Positions 1 to 7,645 are shown, numbered from the stretch's first letter. The stretch: DNA of 25,302 nucleotides from a virus (IMGVR_UViG_3300017776_000171:1-25302), one strand, 5' to 3'. Numbers and translations: made by a program. Notes: a model not told the origin generated them from the letters alone.

Positions 1-1530
1 CACGATTGAAGCTCTTCCAACTGGTGGATTACCTCCATTAGCAAACATTCCAGCAATAGGATTAGCACCACCTAAAAAACTTGATGCTTTATTACCAACA
101 AGACCTCCTCCTCCACCACCAAACAACCCACCTAAAGCATTTCCTAAGAAGTTACCAATACCAGACACTGCACGTTGCATTGCAACTTCAACAAGCTTTC
201 TTTTTAAATCATTTAATACACCAATAGCAGCTTGAGCTAATGTTTTTGTTCCCATCACCGCATCAGTAAGACCTGACACAATACCCTGTTCTATTCCTTG
301 ACCTATCTCCATAAATTTCTCTTTTAACTTATCAGCTTCACTTTTTACATTTACAAGACCTTCAGATAATTTTTCTGTACCATTACTAATTGATTCCATG
401 AAAATATTAGATTGCCCTAGATTTTGATTAAACAAATCAGAAGGAGTTAATAGCTCGGTAAAAGCAAGTGTTGTTTCTTGTGTCTTATCTTTTGTTATTT
501 CTACAATTTGACCGTTTTTTACATTAATTTTTCTTATCTTGTTTGTTGATTCGGCTAATTTTTTTTGGGTTGTAAGCTGTTCTTTTAAACTTCTTAATTG
601 TTCAAATGGATTAATTACGTCTATAGCTTTTTTTAAAATACCAAAATTTTTTATTAACTCATTTATTGCTTTAACTGCTGCAATACTAAAATCTAAAACA
701 TCTTTTATTTCTCCTTCTAATTCTGTTCCGATTGTTCTTGCAAGTGTGTCAATCGTATCTTGTAAAGTTGATAATTTTCCATTTAAAGTGTCTGCTTGTT
801 TTGTAGCTCCACCGGCAAAAATACCGCCTTGACTTGTTAAATTAATTAAAGCTTGATTTACTGCATCAGCACCTATTTTTCCTTTACGCATTGCAGATTC
901 AAATTCATCCCCTTGCAGTTTTGTAATTTTTTTAAGTTCGTCAGTTATATTGACTCCTCTTTCTAATAATTGAAGATTCTCTTCCTGTTGTAATTTACCC
1001 TTTGCTCTTATCTGACCGAAGGCTGTAGCTATACCTGTAAGGTCAGCACCAGTAGCACCAGCTACGTCAGATAGTCGTTTTGTTGTGTCAACTAACTCTT
1101 CAGTTTCAAAACCAAAAGCTTTTAATCTTTTTGTTTGTTCTATTAATTCACTACTTGTAAATGGTGTTACAGCACCAAAAGCTTGAAGTTCATCAATGAT
1201 TTTATTGGTTTCTTCAAGTGACCCAGTTAATTGCTCAAGACTTGCTCTTTGGGTTTCTAGTTCTGCTGTTTTAACAAATACAAATCTTGCAGCACCAAGA
1301 ACTGATACTGCGGCTAGTAATGGAGCAAACGCTTTTGTTAAAGTTGAAACACCAGTGCTTGCGGTTTTTGCTGCTCTCCCTGTGTTTCTTAGTGATCTAT
1401 TGCTTCTATCTAATCTGCCTTTTAATTTATCTGTACTACTGCTTAAAGCTTTTGTCTGTTCATTTACACGCTGCAATGGTCTTATTGCATTTTGAGCATC
1501 AACTATTAACTTAACTGTCGATTGTGCCAC
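1..1530 (-). CDS. Tail tape measure protein (C-terminus beyond window)
   Basis: The reading frame stays open from a GTG at 1530 to the left edge, about 510 residues. The N-terminal third (roughly residues 80-230) resembles the phage tape measure N-terminal domain, with segments such as FGFETEELVDTTKRLSDVAG and a GATGADLTGIATAFGQIRAK stretch. Hydrophobic segments lie near residues 68-88. A glycine-rich stretch near residue 475 is followed by FANGGNPPVGRASIV, which usually comes shortly before the end of such proteins, so little is probably missing. The protein would set tail length and end up at the tail tip or in the host envelope. It follows the tail chaperone genes by 25 nt, the normal order in siphophages. 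GTG is the likely start because no upstream ATG or TTG lies in frame close by; an AAAGG lies about 12 nt ahead. Confidence 0.9.
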   Translation of the reverse strand, partial: MAQSTVKLIVDAQNAIRPLQRVNEQTKALSSSTDKLKGRLDRSNRSLRNTGRAAKTASTGVSTLTKAFAPLLAAVSVLGAARFVFVKTAELETQRASLEQLTGSLEETNKIIDELQAFGAVTPFTSSELIEQTKRLKAFGFETEELVDTTKRLSDVAGATGADLTGIATAFGQIRAKGKLQQEENLQLLERGVNITDELKKITKLQGDEFESAMRKGKIGADAVNQALINLTSQGGIFAGGATKQADTLNGKLSTLQDTIDTLARTIGTELEGEIKDVLDFSIAAVKAINELIKNFGILKKAIDVINPFEQLRSLKEQLTTQKKLAESTNKIRKINVKNGQIVEITKDKTQETTLAFTELLTPSDLFNQNLGQSNIFMESISNGTEKLSEGLVNVKSEADKLKEKFMEIGQGIEQGIVSGLTDAVMGTKTLAQAAIGVLNDLKRKLVEVAMQRAVSGIGNFLGNALGGLFGGGGGGLVGNKASSFLGGANPIAGMFANGGNPPVGRASIV

Positions 1531-1555
1531 GAATACAAATAACCTTTATTATATT

Positions 1556-1738
1556 CTACCTTGATTTTGCCTTTTGACGATTCATTTCTTGTTTTTCTCT
1601 TTCATTTTTAACTTCATAATATCCAGCCCAATGTATTAACTCCTCTTCCGTCATAGATTTTCTTAGTTCTTGTACAGATTTTCCTAGTTCTGTTGCGAGA
1701 AAAAACTCAAAGCTTAACCAGTTATCTCGCCTTATTCG
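1556..1738 (-). CDS. Tail assembly chaperone C-terminal extension, reached by -1 frameshift
   Basis: An open frame of 60 codons lies in the -1 frame relative to the upstream chaperone and ends at a TAG at 1556-1558. It begins RIRRDNWLSFEFFLATELGK and ends in a charged tail (NREKQEMNRQ-like). The first ATG in the frame is far inside it, so independent initiation is less likely than fusion. Shifting at the heptamer gives a product of about 176 residues, like the gpGT fusion of lambda or gp13/gp14 products of other siphophages. The extension is thought to bind the tail tube protein while the shared part binds the tape measure. Its stop lies 25 nt before the tape measure start. Confidence 0.78.
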   Translation of the reverse strand, partial: RIRRDNWLSFEFFLATELGKSVQELRKSMTEEELIHWAGYYEVKNEREKQEMNRQKAKSR

Positions 1739-1744
1739 TTTTTT
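1695..1744 (-). promoter_or_regulatory. Programmed -1 ribosomal frameshift signal
   Basis: On the minus strand the zero-frame codons GCA AAA AAC contain the canonical heptamer A AAA AAC (1738-1744). Seven nucleotides later GCGAGA (1725-1730) can pair with TCTCGC (1695-1700), a perfect 6-bp stem closing a 24-nt loop. The zero-frame stop TAA lies within the spacer, so shifting must occur at the heptamer to make the fused product. Heptamer, spacer length and downstream stem all fit the known design of -1 sites in tail chaperone genes. Confidence 0.8.
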
Positions 1745-2085
1745 GCTGTGTCAAGATCAACTTGAATATTCATCATAAATAATTCAAGCTCATTTAAAAC
1801 TGTCTCAGGTAAAAATCTCTGTAAATTCTCAGCATCAGCAGAAGCAAAGGCTTTTGATCCATCTTCATTTTCTGCAAGTTGACAAAGAAGTCTTGTTGAT
1901 ATTGTTAAAGCGTCATCTGTTCCAGCAGCAGCTTGGGCTTGCTTTCTATCAAACCTTGTAAGTGGTGGGAAGAATATTTCTTTTAAAATCTCACCTTGAG
2001 GATTTTTTAGTTCATATTTTCTTCTAGCTGTCATCACATCACTAAAAGCTTCAGTGATAAGGTCTACGTTTCTTTTTGTCGCCAT
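1732..2085 (-). CDS. Tail assembly chaperone, short (unshifted) form
   Basis: The product has 117 residues and lies between the tail tube and tape measure genes, the position of the lambda gpG-like tail assembly chaperones. It is acidic, starts MATKRNVDLITEAFSDVMTA and has no membrane segment. The family coats the tape measure protein while the tail tube polymerises and is absent from the virion. The assignment rests on position, length and the frameshift signal over its last codons, not on a catalytic motif. The last codons GCA AAA AAC GAA TAA contain the slippery heptamer, so part of translation should continue into the -1 frame described separately. Confidence 0.8.
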   Translation of the reverse strand: MATKRNVDLITEAFSDVMTARRKYELKNPQGEILKEIFFPPLTRFDRKQAQAAAGTDDALTISTRLLCQLAENEDGSKAFASADAENLQRFLPETVLNELELFMMNIQVDLDTAKNE

Positions 2086-2113
2086 AAAAAATTAGGTACG
2101 TTAACCTAATGTA

Positions 2114-2530
2114 CTATATAGCTGAAGTAATAGCACCGTTTGTTATGAATGAGATATTCACTACTTGAATCTCCCCAAGTGTTGCGCCATACTCAGCACC
2201 TGTAATTAATCCGGCGAATCCTATCTTTTTAGAAGCTGTAGCTGAATCAGGGAATAATTCAAATAATGCATCGCCAGCATCCCCTGTTGTAAATACATCA
2301 TCTATAAAAGCTTGGTAGTCTGAGTTACCACTAGCATCATATAAAAGTTCTGCTGAACCTTCGCCACTGATTAAACCACCGATAAAAGTCTTTGAAGTTG
2401 CTCCCATCGCAGTAGTTTCCATTGAGTCTTTAGAAACAGATAACGACCAAGATCGCAGCTCACCAATATTGGCTTCTGTGCCGCCAGCATTTTCAAACAT
2501 TAGTTTGCCTACATCACCTTTTACAGCCAT
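2114..2530 (-). CDS. Major tail tube protein
   Basis: The product has 138 residues and starts MAVKGDVGKLMFENAGGTEA. It has the alternating polar and small hydrophobic residues expected of the beta-sandwich of siphophage tail tube proteins, including ELRSWSLSVSKDSMETTAMG near residues 24-43 and a C-terminal strand IQVVNISFITNGAITSA. The IGELRSWSLSVSKD stretch followed by the TTAMG segment resembles phage tail tube families. It lies directly before the chaperone gene and after the tail terminator candidate, the expected order. Subunits would stack as hexameric rings around the tape measure protein. No fused immunoglobulin-like C-terminal domain is present. Confidence 0.85.
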   Translation of the reverse strand: MAVKGDVGKLMFENAGGTEANIGELRSWSLSVSKDSMETTAMGATSKTFIGGLISGEGSAELLYDASGNSDYQAFIDDVFTTGDAGDALFELFPDSATASKKIGFAGLITGAEYGATLGEIQVVNISFITNGAITSAI

Positions 2531-2559
2531 AACAAAAAAAAGAACTATTAAGTAATATA

Positions 2560-2703
2560 TTAACCCTTTTTGGTATTATTTACATTTTTTTTTAAATTTT
2601 GTTGTTCGGCATAATACTTACGGCACTTAGGGTCCCAATATGAAGCATCTCTTCTACCTTTTACAGCTTCTACTGCGTCAAGTTGTTCTTCTGTAAGTTC
2701 CAT
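2560..2703 (-). CDS. Small hypothetical protein, 47 residues, in tail module
   Basis: ATG at 2703 follows immediately after the TAA of the upstream gene (TAAATG), and the frame runs to TAA at 2560. The product begins MELTEEQLDAVEAVKGRRDA and has an acidic helical N-terminus and a lysine/asparagine-rich C-terminus (NLKKNVNNTKKG). It has one cysteine and no membrane segment. The tight junction and sensible amino acid composition support a real gene translated by reinitiation. It lies between the tail terminator and tail tube genes, so a virion-assembly role is plausible, but I do not recognise the family. Confidence 0.62.
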   Translation of the reverse strand: MELTEEQLDAVEAVKGRRDASYWDPKCRKYYAEQQNLKKNVNNTKKG

Positions 2704-3126
2704 TTAAAGATCCTCATATATTTCAAAAGTAATCCTGATTTGTGTTTGGAATTTTCCTTCAGGACTTTGTGATAGTACCTCAGGTCCAATAGGTGAATCA
2801 AAGATTACATTTGTTACTGTAATATTATTGTAAAGGTCACGAAGCCTTTTGCCAATTGTAAAGTTAGCTCCAGCACCTATACCTTCTTCTGTAAAAACGT
2901 TTAGTAATATTAAACCAACAACAGTATTGGTAGAATTAGCAGACCCGCCCATAGTCAAATAACTTCCAGATCCAAAACTTGTAGAACATTGTACAAAAGA
3001 ATCTTGGGCAGAAGAATCAAAAGGCATATTATTAAAGACAACAGGAATTGCAGGGCTACTAGCAAGTTCTGTAGCAAGTCTTGCTTCTATTGTTTGTCTG
3101 ACTGTATTTAAATCTGTTGCGGCCAT
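2704..3126 (-). CDS. Tail terminator / tail completion protein (DUF4128-like)
   Basis: The product has 140 residues, starting MAATDLNTVRQTIEARLATE. An N-terminal helix is followed by a beta-rich core and a final strand, TQIRITFEIYE. This layout resembles the DUF4128 and tail-terminator group, whose hexamer caps the tail tube at the head-proximal end and joins it to the neck. Its position between the HK97 gp10-like gene and the tail tube gene is the usual one. The identification is from overall pattern and synteny, with no diagnostic motif, so a general neck/tail completion role is safer than a precise name. Confidence 0.65.
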   Translation of the reverse strand: MAATDLNTVRQTIEARLATELASSPAIPVVFNNMPFDSSAQDSFVQCSTSFGSGSYLTMGGSANSTNTVVGLILLNVFTEEGIGAGANFTIGKRLRDLYNNITVTNVIFDSPIGPEVLSQSPEGKFQTQIRITFEIYEDL

Positions 3127-3128
3127 AA

Positions 3129-3467
3129 TTATATATTAAATCTATTTTGGATATCTGTAGCTATTTGTTTACCGATAAGCTCTGGATAACCTTTAATTGT
3201 ATTTTGTCTTGTTCTATATTGGCCATCCCAACTTGGTGGCAAGCTTGTACCATAAGCAACTGGTTCTGCATATTCTACATTTGTAAAAACAGTACCAATA
3301 AAAGGCTCTATCTTATGGTCCCAAGAATTTCTTAAGTTACCAGTATCAACTGGTGTTGCTAATTTTACTTTTGTCTCCCAAGATAAAGTTGCTTTTTGTA
3401 CAGTCTCAACAATTTCTTTCTTAAAGACCTCATCAACAATACGATTAATTCTTATTTCTCTTGCCAT
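3129..3467 (-). CDS. HK97 gp10-like neck protein
   Basis: The product has 112 residues with the family hallmark ATPVDTGNLRNSW near residues 37-49, preceded by a helical N-terminus and followed by FTNVEYAEPVAYGT near 61-74. HK97 gp10-like proteins act at the head-tail junction or in tail completion. The ATG overlaps the stop of the upstream gene as TAATG, so translation is probably coupled. The gene is followed after 2 nt by the tail terminator candidate. Confidence is high for the family and moderate for the exact place in the neck. Confidence 0.82.
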   Translation of the reverse strand: MAREIRINRIVDEVFKKEIVETVQKATLSWETKVKLATPVDTGNLRNSWDHKIEPFIGTVFTNVEYAEPVAYGTSLPPSWDGQYRTRQNTIKGYPELIGKQIATDIQNRFNI

Positions 3468-3823
3468 TATGCCCTCAAGAATAATTCAAAGGTTATTGGT
3501 ATATTATTTTGTTGGTTTGTCACTACAGTAATAATTTTAAAAACAACAGAAGCAACTACAACTTTATCTTTTGGTGTTGGTACAAATGTAATGTCACCAG
3601 CAGATATTGTTAGTTTTTTATCCTCTGCTTGGATTAAATCATTAACTTCAGTATTATTTATATTTTCTAATAAACCTTTTACTACAGTATCACTATTACT
3701 TTCACTCACTGCGCCAGTAGCGGTATCGTAGGAGCCGTTAGTAACTTGTCTTATAGTTACACTACCTCCAAGCTTTACTAAGCTTTTAGAGGCCACTTTT
3801 TTTAAAGATGACGCAAGTCCCAT
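3467..3823 (-). CDS. Head closure / head-tail joining protein
   Basis: The product has 118 residues. After a basic helical N-terminus it shows LGGSVTIRQVTNGSYDTATG near residues 18-37 and a beta-rich remainder, typical of small SPP1 gp16-like or FII-like head closure proteins, where an SVTI-type strand and a Y(D/N)..TG turn recur. Such proteins seal the connector after packaging and present the surface to which the tail docks. Its neighbours, a connector-like gene upstream and an HK97 gp10-like gene downstream, fit. The start and stop are joined to both neighbours by TAATG overlaps. Confidence 0.72.
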   Translation of the reverse strand: MGLASSLKKVASKSLVKLGGSVTIRQVTNGSYDTATGAVSESNSDTVVKGLLENINNTEVNDLIQAEDKKLTISAGDITFVPTPKDKVVVASVVFKIITVVTNQQNNIPITFELFLRA

Positions 3824-4059
3824 TAGACACGATATGCAATTACTTGACCACTGGCCAAAGTAATACTTGTAATGATACCTTCAATCTCTGATGCAACACC
3901 CATGGTAATACCATTAACAGTTGATGAACCATTCTCTGTAATTACTTCAGATACAAGAGTCACTTCTGCAGCAGCAAGGCAATGAATTTTACCAAACCTT
4001 CCAGTATGTGCGTTTGTGTCTGTGATAATAATTGCGGCTGGGTAGTTGTAGTTTCCCAT
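3823..4059 (-). CDS. Small virion-region protein, 78 residues
   Basis: The product starts MGNYNYPAAIIITDTNAHTG and continues with a GRFGKIHCLAAAEVTLVSEV stretch, a single predicted beta domain with alternating hydrophobic residues and no membrane segment. It lies between the connector-like gene and the head closure gene, which suggests a virion component such as a small spike, fibre base or decoration protein. Such genes are frequent here in marine siphophages and podophages, but I cannot name a tested function. Four nucleotides separate it from the upstream stop, and its own stop overlaps the next start. Confidence 0.7.
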   Translation of the reverse strand: MGNYNYPAAIIITDTNAHTGRFGKIHCLAAAEVTLVSEVITENGSSTVNGITMGVASEIEGIITSITLASGQVIAYRV

Positions 4060-4063
4060 TTAG

Positions 4064-4624
4064 TTAACTCCTTTTAATAGCGACATTGCCGGGTCCACTT
4101 ATTCGTAGACCAGTAAAGTACCGTTCAAATAGTGGTGGTACTCTATCAGCACCAACAGCACCATAAAAATTAGGTTCTACATCAAGACTACCAAGTTTTA
4201 CCTTTTTGTAATCTTCAAGTCCTGATAATCCTAACCCATCTCGATTGTTATTCAAGTAAACAGCTAATATAGTTTGTGCTTTTTTAACTTGTTCTGGTAT
4301 TTCTGTTTCTGAAAAATAATCTGTTGATATACGAAAAGGAAAGCCAACAGAATAAGTATTGATATATGTATCTGGTTTTCGTACACCTTGGCGAGGCCAT
4401 TGTAATGCTTGTGTATTAGTAACCCTTGCTCCTAAAAATCTTTCTCGATCAACTCTGAATGCAGCAGTAAATAAAGCTCTGTTTTTATTATCATTACTAG
4501 AACCATCCCACGCAGAGACATCATCATCAAGTATTAAACCTTCAACAATAGAGTTAGCCGCATCCAAAGTGACATAACTATTAGCTGAAGCACTACCTAC
4601 TGTCGCTGTTATTGTTATCGCCAT
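4064..4624 (-). CDS. Head-tail connector protein, DnaT-like (DnaT_2) family
   Basis: The product has 186 residues and opens MAITITATVGSASANSYVTL. The order 'GSASANSYVTLDAA', a conserved W, a run of basic and aromatic residues (RVDRERFLG), then ALQWPRQGVR near 73-82, matches phage proteins catalogued as putative DnaT-like ssDNA-binding proteins. In phages these sit right after the capsid genes and act as gp15/gp6-type adaptors under the portal, not in replication. The C-terminal part has the helices expected of such an adaptor. The name from the DnaT link is therefore misleading; synteny supports a connector. Confidence 0.75.
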   Translation of the reverse strand: MAITITATVGSASANSYVTLDAANSIVEGLILDDDVSAWDGSSNDNKNRALFTAAFRVDRERFLGARVTNTQALQWPRQGVRKPDTYINTYSVGFPFRISTDYFSETEIPEQVKKAQTILAVYLNNNRDGLGLSGLEDYKKVKLGSLDVEPNFYGAVGADRVPPLFERYFTGLRISGPGNVAIKRS

Positions 4625-4727
4625 TTTTTAACTTAGGTTTTCGTTTGCGTTTTGTTTTGGGTTGAACAGAAGCCACCGCTTTGGCAGCTTCTTGTTCTTT
4701 TTTTCGCTTAAAAGCAAATAACCCCAT
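4593..4727 (-). CDS. Lysine-rich small protein, 44 residues
   Basis: ATG at 4725-4727 overlaps the TAA of the upstream gene (TAATG), and the frame ends inside the first codons of the next gene at 4593. The product begins MGLFAFKRKKEQEAAKAVAS and continues with a PKTKRKRKPK stretch, so it is strongly basic. The perfect coupling to the gene before it and the 32-nt overlap with the gene after it suggest it is translated. It could help neutralise packaged DNA or act as a small assembly factor, but that is inference only. No family recognised. Confidence 0.6.
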   Translation of the reverse strand: MGLFAFKRKKEQEAAKAVASVQPKTKRKRKPKLKNGDNNNSDSR

Positions 4728-5092
4728 TAACCAGCCTTAAGGATTTGGTAGTTAAGTACGATTGCTTCGCCTAATGAACCAGCAGATACATTAGTAACTG
4801 TGATTGCAAAAGATCCAGCAGCAATGGTATTAGCCTGCACTAAATATGCGCCTGCTGTACCAGCACTTGCGTGATTAACAATAACAACATCACTTGCAGT
4901 ACATTTTGTATTTGTAACTGCAAAAGATACTTCAGCCGCTGCTGCAAGAGCCGCGTCATCCATTGTTATAACACCAGCCACTTTACTTAAAGTGACACCT
5001 GTAGCTTTACTTGTTGCCTGCGTAACTGATCCTGTTTGATCTGAACTAACTCCAAGAGCCGTCCCCGCAGTAGCTTCAAAAACTGATGGCAT
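4727..5092 (-). CDS. Capsid decoration / fibre-like protein
   Basis: The product has 121 residues, rich in Ala, Thr, Ser and Val, and poor in charged residues. It includes TQATSKATGVTLSKVAGVIT near residues 24-43 and VIVNHASAGTAGAYLV near 69-84. This beta-rich pattern recurs in small phage proteins placed next to the major capsid gene and is often thought to be a head decoration or spike component. It lies 13 nt after the capsid gene and is co-directional with it. I infer a structural role on the capsid surface; the exact position is unknown. Confidence 0.6.
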   Translation of the reverse strand: MPSVFEATAGTALGVSSDQTGSVTQATSKATGVTLSKVAGVITMDDAALAAAAEVSFAVTNTKCTASDVVIVNHASAGTAGAYLVQANTIAAGSFAITVTNVSAGSLGEAIVLNYQILKAG

Positions 5093-5105
5093 AATTTAGT
5101 TACCT

Positions 5106-6137
5106 TTAGTCTTGTGTTGATACGTTAGTTGCCCTAACTATACCAATGTTTTTTGTCTCGTAGACTTTCGACCATTTGCCTACTGTTGCCAACTCTGTTC
5201 TTGTTGGGTTTACATCTGTTGTTGCCCATTTTGAACCAACTGGGTGGTAGCAATAATGAAGGTCAATAGCCATAGCATCAGATTTAGCCAGAATGTATCT
5301 GTCTGTCTCTGTTGTTAAACCAGCTTGCTCTCCACTAGCAACTGCGCCTTGAGTAAAGAAGTATGTACTGTACTCTGTAGATGCGCCACTGCTAACAGTA
5401 GAAACATCATCAGAAACAATAACTCTTAAACCACAATATGTAGGAACAGTATCGTTTCCAGCGCCATAAGCAGGGGCAATAGTACCACCAGAAGCAGTAG
5501 CAGAACCTCCGTTACCATCAGATGCAAGAACATAGTCAACCATCTTTCTCTCAACGAGATCGTAGTAAACCTTACTGTGCATACAAACAGCAGTTAGCTT
5601 GTCGCCTTGGTCGCCAAGAATAGCTTTTGCTTTTGCAACGTGTCTTGGAGAAAGAACAGTTGGAGTATCACCAGATCCACCATCTATTGTTAAACCAAAA
5701 AATGCTGCGTTGGAATCTGTTGTATTAACAGAACCAAAAACACCATCAAGACAAGCAAGTAAATCTTTTTGTCTTTGGTTTGCTATATAAGCACCAATCT
5801 TTTGACCGATTGCAGCCATTGGGTCAGACCCTGCTGCTAATGCTGCCAAATCCCTAGATTCAAATGCACGACCTCTATGTAAAATAACTCCGACTTGTTT
5901 GTCAGTAGAAATTTTACCGGGTGTTAATGAAGATGAATCAGATAAAACCTCAAAGTCTCCGCTTAAGTTAGCTGAGAAAAAAGGTACATTTACGAAATCA
6001 CCACCCTCTGTTGCATTTAGCTCAGCCATAGGTGCAACCACACCGCTTGCGAGAAAAGAATCTCGTGCAGTAGTTTGCTCTATAACATAAGGCGTAAATA
6101 TCTCAGGGATGATAATATCACTCCTTAGAACTGCCAT
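5106..6137 (-). CDS. Major capsid protein (gp13-like, HK97 fold)
   Basis: The product has 343 residues, of usual length for a major capsid protein without a fused protease. The N-terminus MAVLRSDIIIPEIFTPYVIE and later segments such as FVNVPFFSANLSGD and GRAFESRDLAALAAGSDPMA near 90-108 match the gp13-like capsid family found in many siphophages. The C-terminal region includes LHYCYHPVGSKW, again typical. It lies downstream of the scaffold gene and upstream of a decoration-like gene. There is no long delta-domain, consistent with the separate scaffold. Confidence 0.9.
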   Translation of the reverse strand: MAVLRSDIIIPEIFTPYVIEQTTARDSFLASGVVAPMAELNATEGGDFVNVPFFSANLSGDFEVLSDSSSLTPGKISTDKQVGVILHRGRAFESRDLAALAAGSDPMAAIGQKIGAYIANQRQKDLLACLDGVFGSVNTTDSNAAFFGLTIDGGSGDTPTVLSPRHVAKAKAILGDQGDKLTAVCMHSKVYYDLVERKMVDYVLASDGNGGSATASGGTIAPAYGAGNDTVPTYCGLRVIVSDDVSTVSSGASTEYSTYFFTQGAVASGEQAGLTTETDRYILAKSDAMAIDLHYCYHPVGSKWATTDVNPTRTELATVGKWSKVYETKNIGIVRATNVSTQD

Positions 6138-6212
6138 AAGTCCACAAATTTAAAATTTAACGGTGTGGGCGTAACCCTATATGGCTCTGCGTAGCTTTGC
6201 CTTTGTTCTATA

Positions 6213-6902
6213 CTAGCGTGTTTTGGCTATATCTCTCAACTTTTGCCATGTTTCTTTGCCATGAACTTTATAAATGCGTCCTTGTTCTCCTAAATTTTCT
6301 GTTTCTCTAAGGAAAGGTTTTATCATATCTTCAGAAAAACTTGTTGAAGATGGTCTAGAAATAGGCGCACCTCCTCCACTTATAGGTTTGTTTTTTAACA
6401 AGTAAGGCTTTTCTTTTTCTAATTTATTTTTTACATATTCTGCTACTGGTATTTGTTCATACCCATCAACAACAACAGGTTGGCCATCTTTAATTTGTAT
6501 CTGGTCTTTAGGAATTAAATTATTTAAGACCAACTCTGGATCGTGTGTTATTTCAGATAAAGCTTGTATTGCTGGTGTTATTAGTTCCAGTTCTTTGTTT
6601 CTTGATTCTAAAGTTTCTATCTTTTTTTTATCTTCAGCAGAACGATCTCTATACTGTTGTTCTAAAGCTTGCGTTGCTTCTGTATACTTTCCTTCACTCT
6701 CTAATTTTTCTTGATCTATTTTTTGTTTAAATGCTAACAAAGCATCATAGTCTTCTGGAACAACCTTTTCTTCTTTTTGATTTTTTAACTTACCTATTAG
6801 TTCGTAGTTCTTTTGCTCTAACTTCTTGACTGATTCTTTTAGCTGTTCAAGTTCGTTAGGGTTAACAGGTGGCGTAGCCACTGTTTCGTTTTCTTCTGCC
6901 AT
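6213..6902 (-). CDS. Capsid scaffolding protein
   Basis: The product has 229 residues. Residues about 15-115 are charged and heptad-patterned (EQLKESVKKLEQKNYELIGK and later RDRSAEDKKKIETLESRNKE), a long coiled coil. The C-terminal part is basic and proline/glycine-containing, with GGGAPISRPSS around 175. This composition and the position just before the major capsid gene are the standard signs of an internal scaffold, whose C-terminal end contacts the capsid protein and which leaves the procapsid before packaging. No serine protease motif is visible. The 75-nt gap before the capsid gene contains no other gene. Confidence 0.85.
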   Translation of the reverse strand: MAEENETVATPPVNPNELEQLKESVKKLEQKNYELIGKLKNQKEEKVVPEDYDALLAFKQKIDQEKLESEGKYTEATQALEQQYRDRSAEDKKKIETLESRNKELELITPAIQALSEITHDPELVLNNLIPKDQIQIKDGQPVVVDGYEQIPVAEYVKNKLEKEKPYLLKNKPISGGGAPISRPSSTSFSEDMIKPFLRETENLGEQGRIYKVHGKETWQKLRDIAKTR

Positions 6903-6940
6903 AAATAAAGCGTAACTTTTTTTTTAATATATCAGATAAT

Positions 6941-7219
6941 CTACCATTTAACCTTATCAGCCCAATATGCTGCACTTGTTTTACCTTTAGCAATATTTTT
7001 TGCGTGTCTAGCTTTAAAAGATTTTCGCTTTGCTTTATCAGCATCTGACTCGCCTTTTCTTGGTGGCTTAGTCTTTGCACCTTGCATACCAAAACGTATT
7101 AATTTAAATCCATCTCCTTGCTTTATAACAACAGCATGACTCTTACCACTTTTATGACTAGGTGTTCTGATTGGTTTATCAACACCAGCAAATGTATGTC
7201 CACCTCTTTCAATAGCCAT
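6941..7219 (-). CDS. Small basic virion-region protein, 92 residues
   Basis: The product starts MAIERGGHTFAGVDKPIRTP and ends with a KRKSFKARHAKNIAKGKTSA stretch followed by AYWADKVKW. The ending resembles a KSF.ARH...KARYWS..MW signature I recall from small conserved phage proteins of marine T4-like viruses, so it may belong to the same broad group; this is from memory and not tested. It is very basic and lacks a membrane segment. The ATG overlaps the previous stop (TAATG). Position between the MuF and scaffold genes suggests a role in head assembly, but no function is known to me. Confidence 0.7.
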   Translation of the reverse strand: MAIERGGHTFAGVDKPIRTPSHKSGKSHAVVIKQGDGFKLIRFGMQGAKTKPPRKGESDADKAKRKSFKARHAKNIAKGKTSAAYWADKVKW

Positions 7220-7470
7220 TATTTTCTATAACTCCTATAGATAGCCATATCAACCGTTCTTGCTTTATCTCCTCTCATATAACTGTTAACTCTACCCATA
7301 GCCCAAGCTGCCATTGGTACATTTCTTGAGCCGCCAGACAAATAAGCACCTTGACCTTTTCTGTAAACTTTTGCAAGCTCACCATATTTAAACTTAGTGC
7401 CTTCAGCCTTTTTCTTAAGACTATTTTTTGTTGCGGCGTTTAGTGGTTTTCTTCTGCTTTTTTGTGACAT
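7219..7470 (-). CDS. Small basic conserved phage protein (DUF5824-like), 83 residues
   Basis: ATG at 7470 is preferred over the TTG nine bases upstream because an AAGGG lies about ten bases before it. The product includes KYGELAKVYRKGQGAYLSGG and VPMAAWAMGRVNSYMRG, a pattern resembling phage proteins of the DUF5824 type (Y-rich motif, then GA...W.M.RVNS). It is strongly basic. It overlaps the upstream 74-residue gene by 50 nt and is joined to the next by TAATG. Role unknown; genes of this kind cluster with other small basic genes near head genes in marine phages. Confidence 0.7.
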   Translation of the reverse strand: MSQKSRRKPLNAATKNSLKKKAEGTKFKYGELAKVYRKGQGAYLSGGSRNVPMAAWAMGRVNSYMRGDKARTVDMAIYRSYRK

Positions 7471-7645
7471 CTTGGGCAACCCTTGATTTTTGTACAGCTT
7501 TTATATCAATAAATGCACCTTTTTTATATAGTGCTGCTGTTTTTTTTATTTCAGCGGCCTTTGCCGATCTATTCTTTGTACCCGACAAGTATTTTTTTGC
7601 AATACCTGTTTTTTTATCCTTAGGAACCTTTCTTAGCTTTCGCAT
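7421..7645 (-). CDS. Small lysine-rich phage protein, 74 residues
   Basis: The product opens MRKLRKVPKDKKTGIAKKYL and continues with SGTKNRSAKAAEIKKTAALY, then an IDIKAVQKSRVAQ stretch and a lysine/arginine tail. The KKYLSGTKNRSAKAAEIK pattern appears conserved-looking rather than random, and I have seen similar short proteins in marine phages beside the DUF5824-like type. It overlaps the 31-residue gene before it by 26 nt and the 83-residue gene after it by 50 nt. It has no membrane segment. Function unknown. Confidence 0.66.
   Translation of the reverse strand: MRKLRKVPKDKKTGIAKKYLSGTKNRSAKAAEIKKTAALYKKGAFIDIKAVQKSRVAQDVTKKQKKTTKRRNKK

Noticed and set aside
1196-1514. Plus-strand open frames within the tape measure region, and similar frames at 539-832, 4359-4577, 5599-6090, 7428-7703 and 9275-9565.
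   Set aside because: They lie antisense to well-supported structural genes, have low-complexity or hydrophobic products with no domain pattern, and no binding sites or couplings.
6862-7092. 76-residue minus-strand frame between the scaffold and the 92-residue gene.
   Set aside because: It overlaps both in another frame; the 92-residue frame has TAATG coupling and a conserved-looking C-terminus, so this one is a shadow.
7219-7479. TTG start at 7479 for the DUF5824-like protein.
   Set aside because: AAGGG directly abuts this TTG, while it is well spaced from the ATG at 7470.
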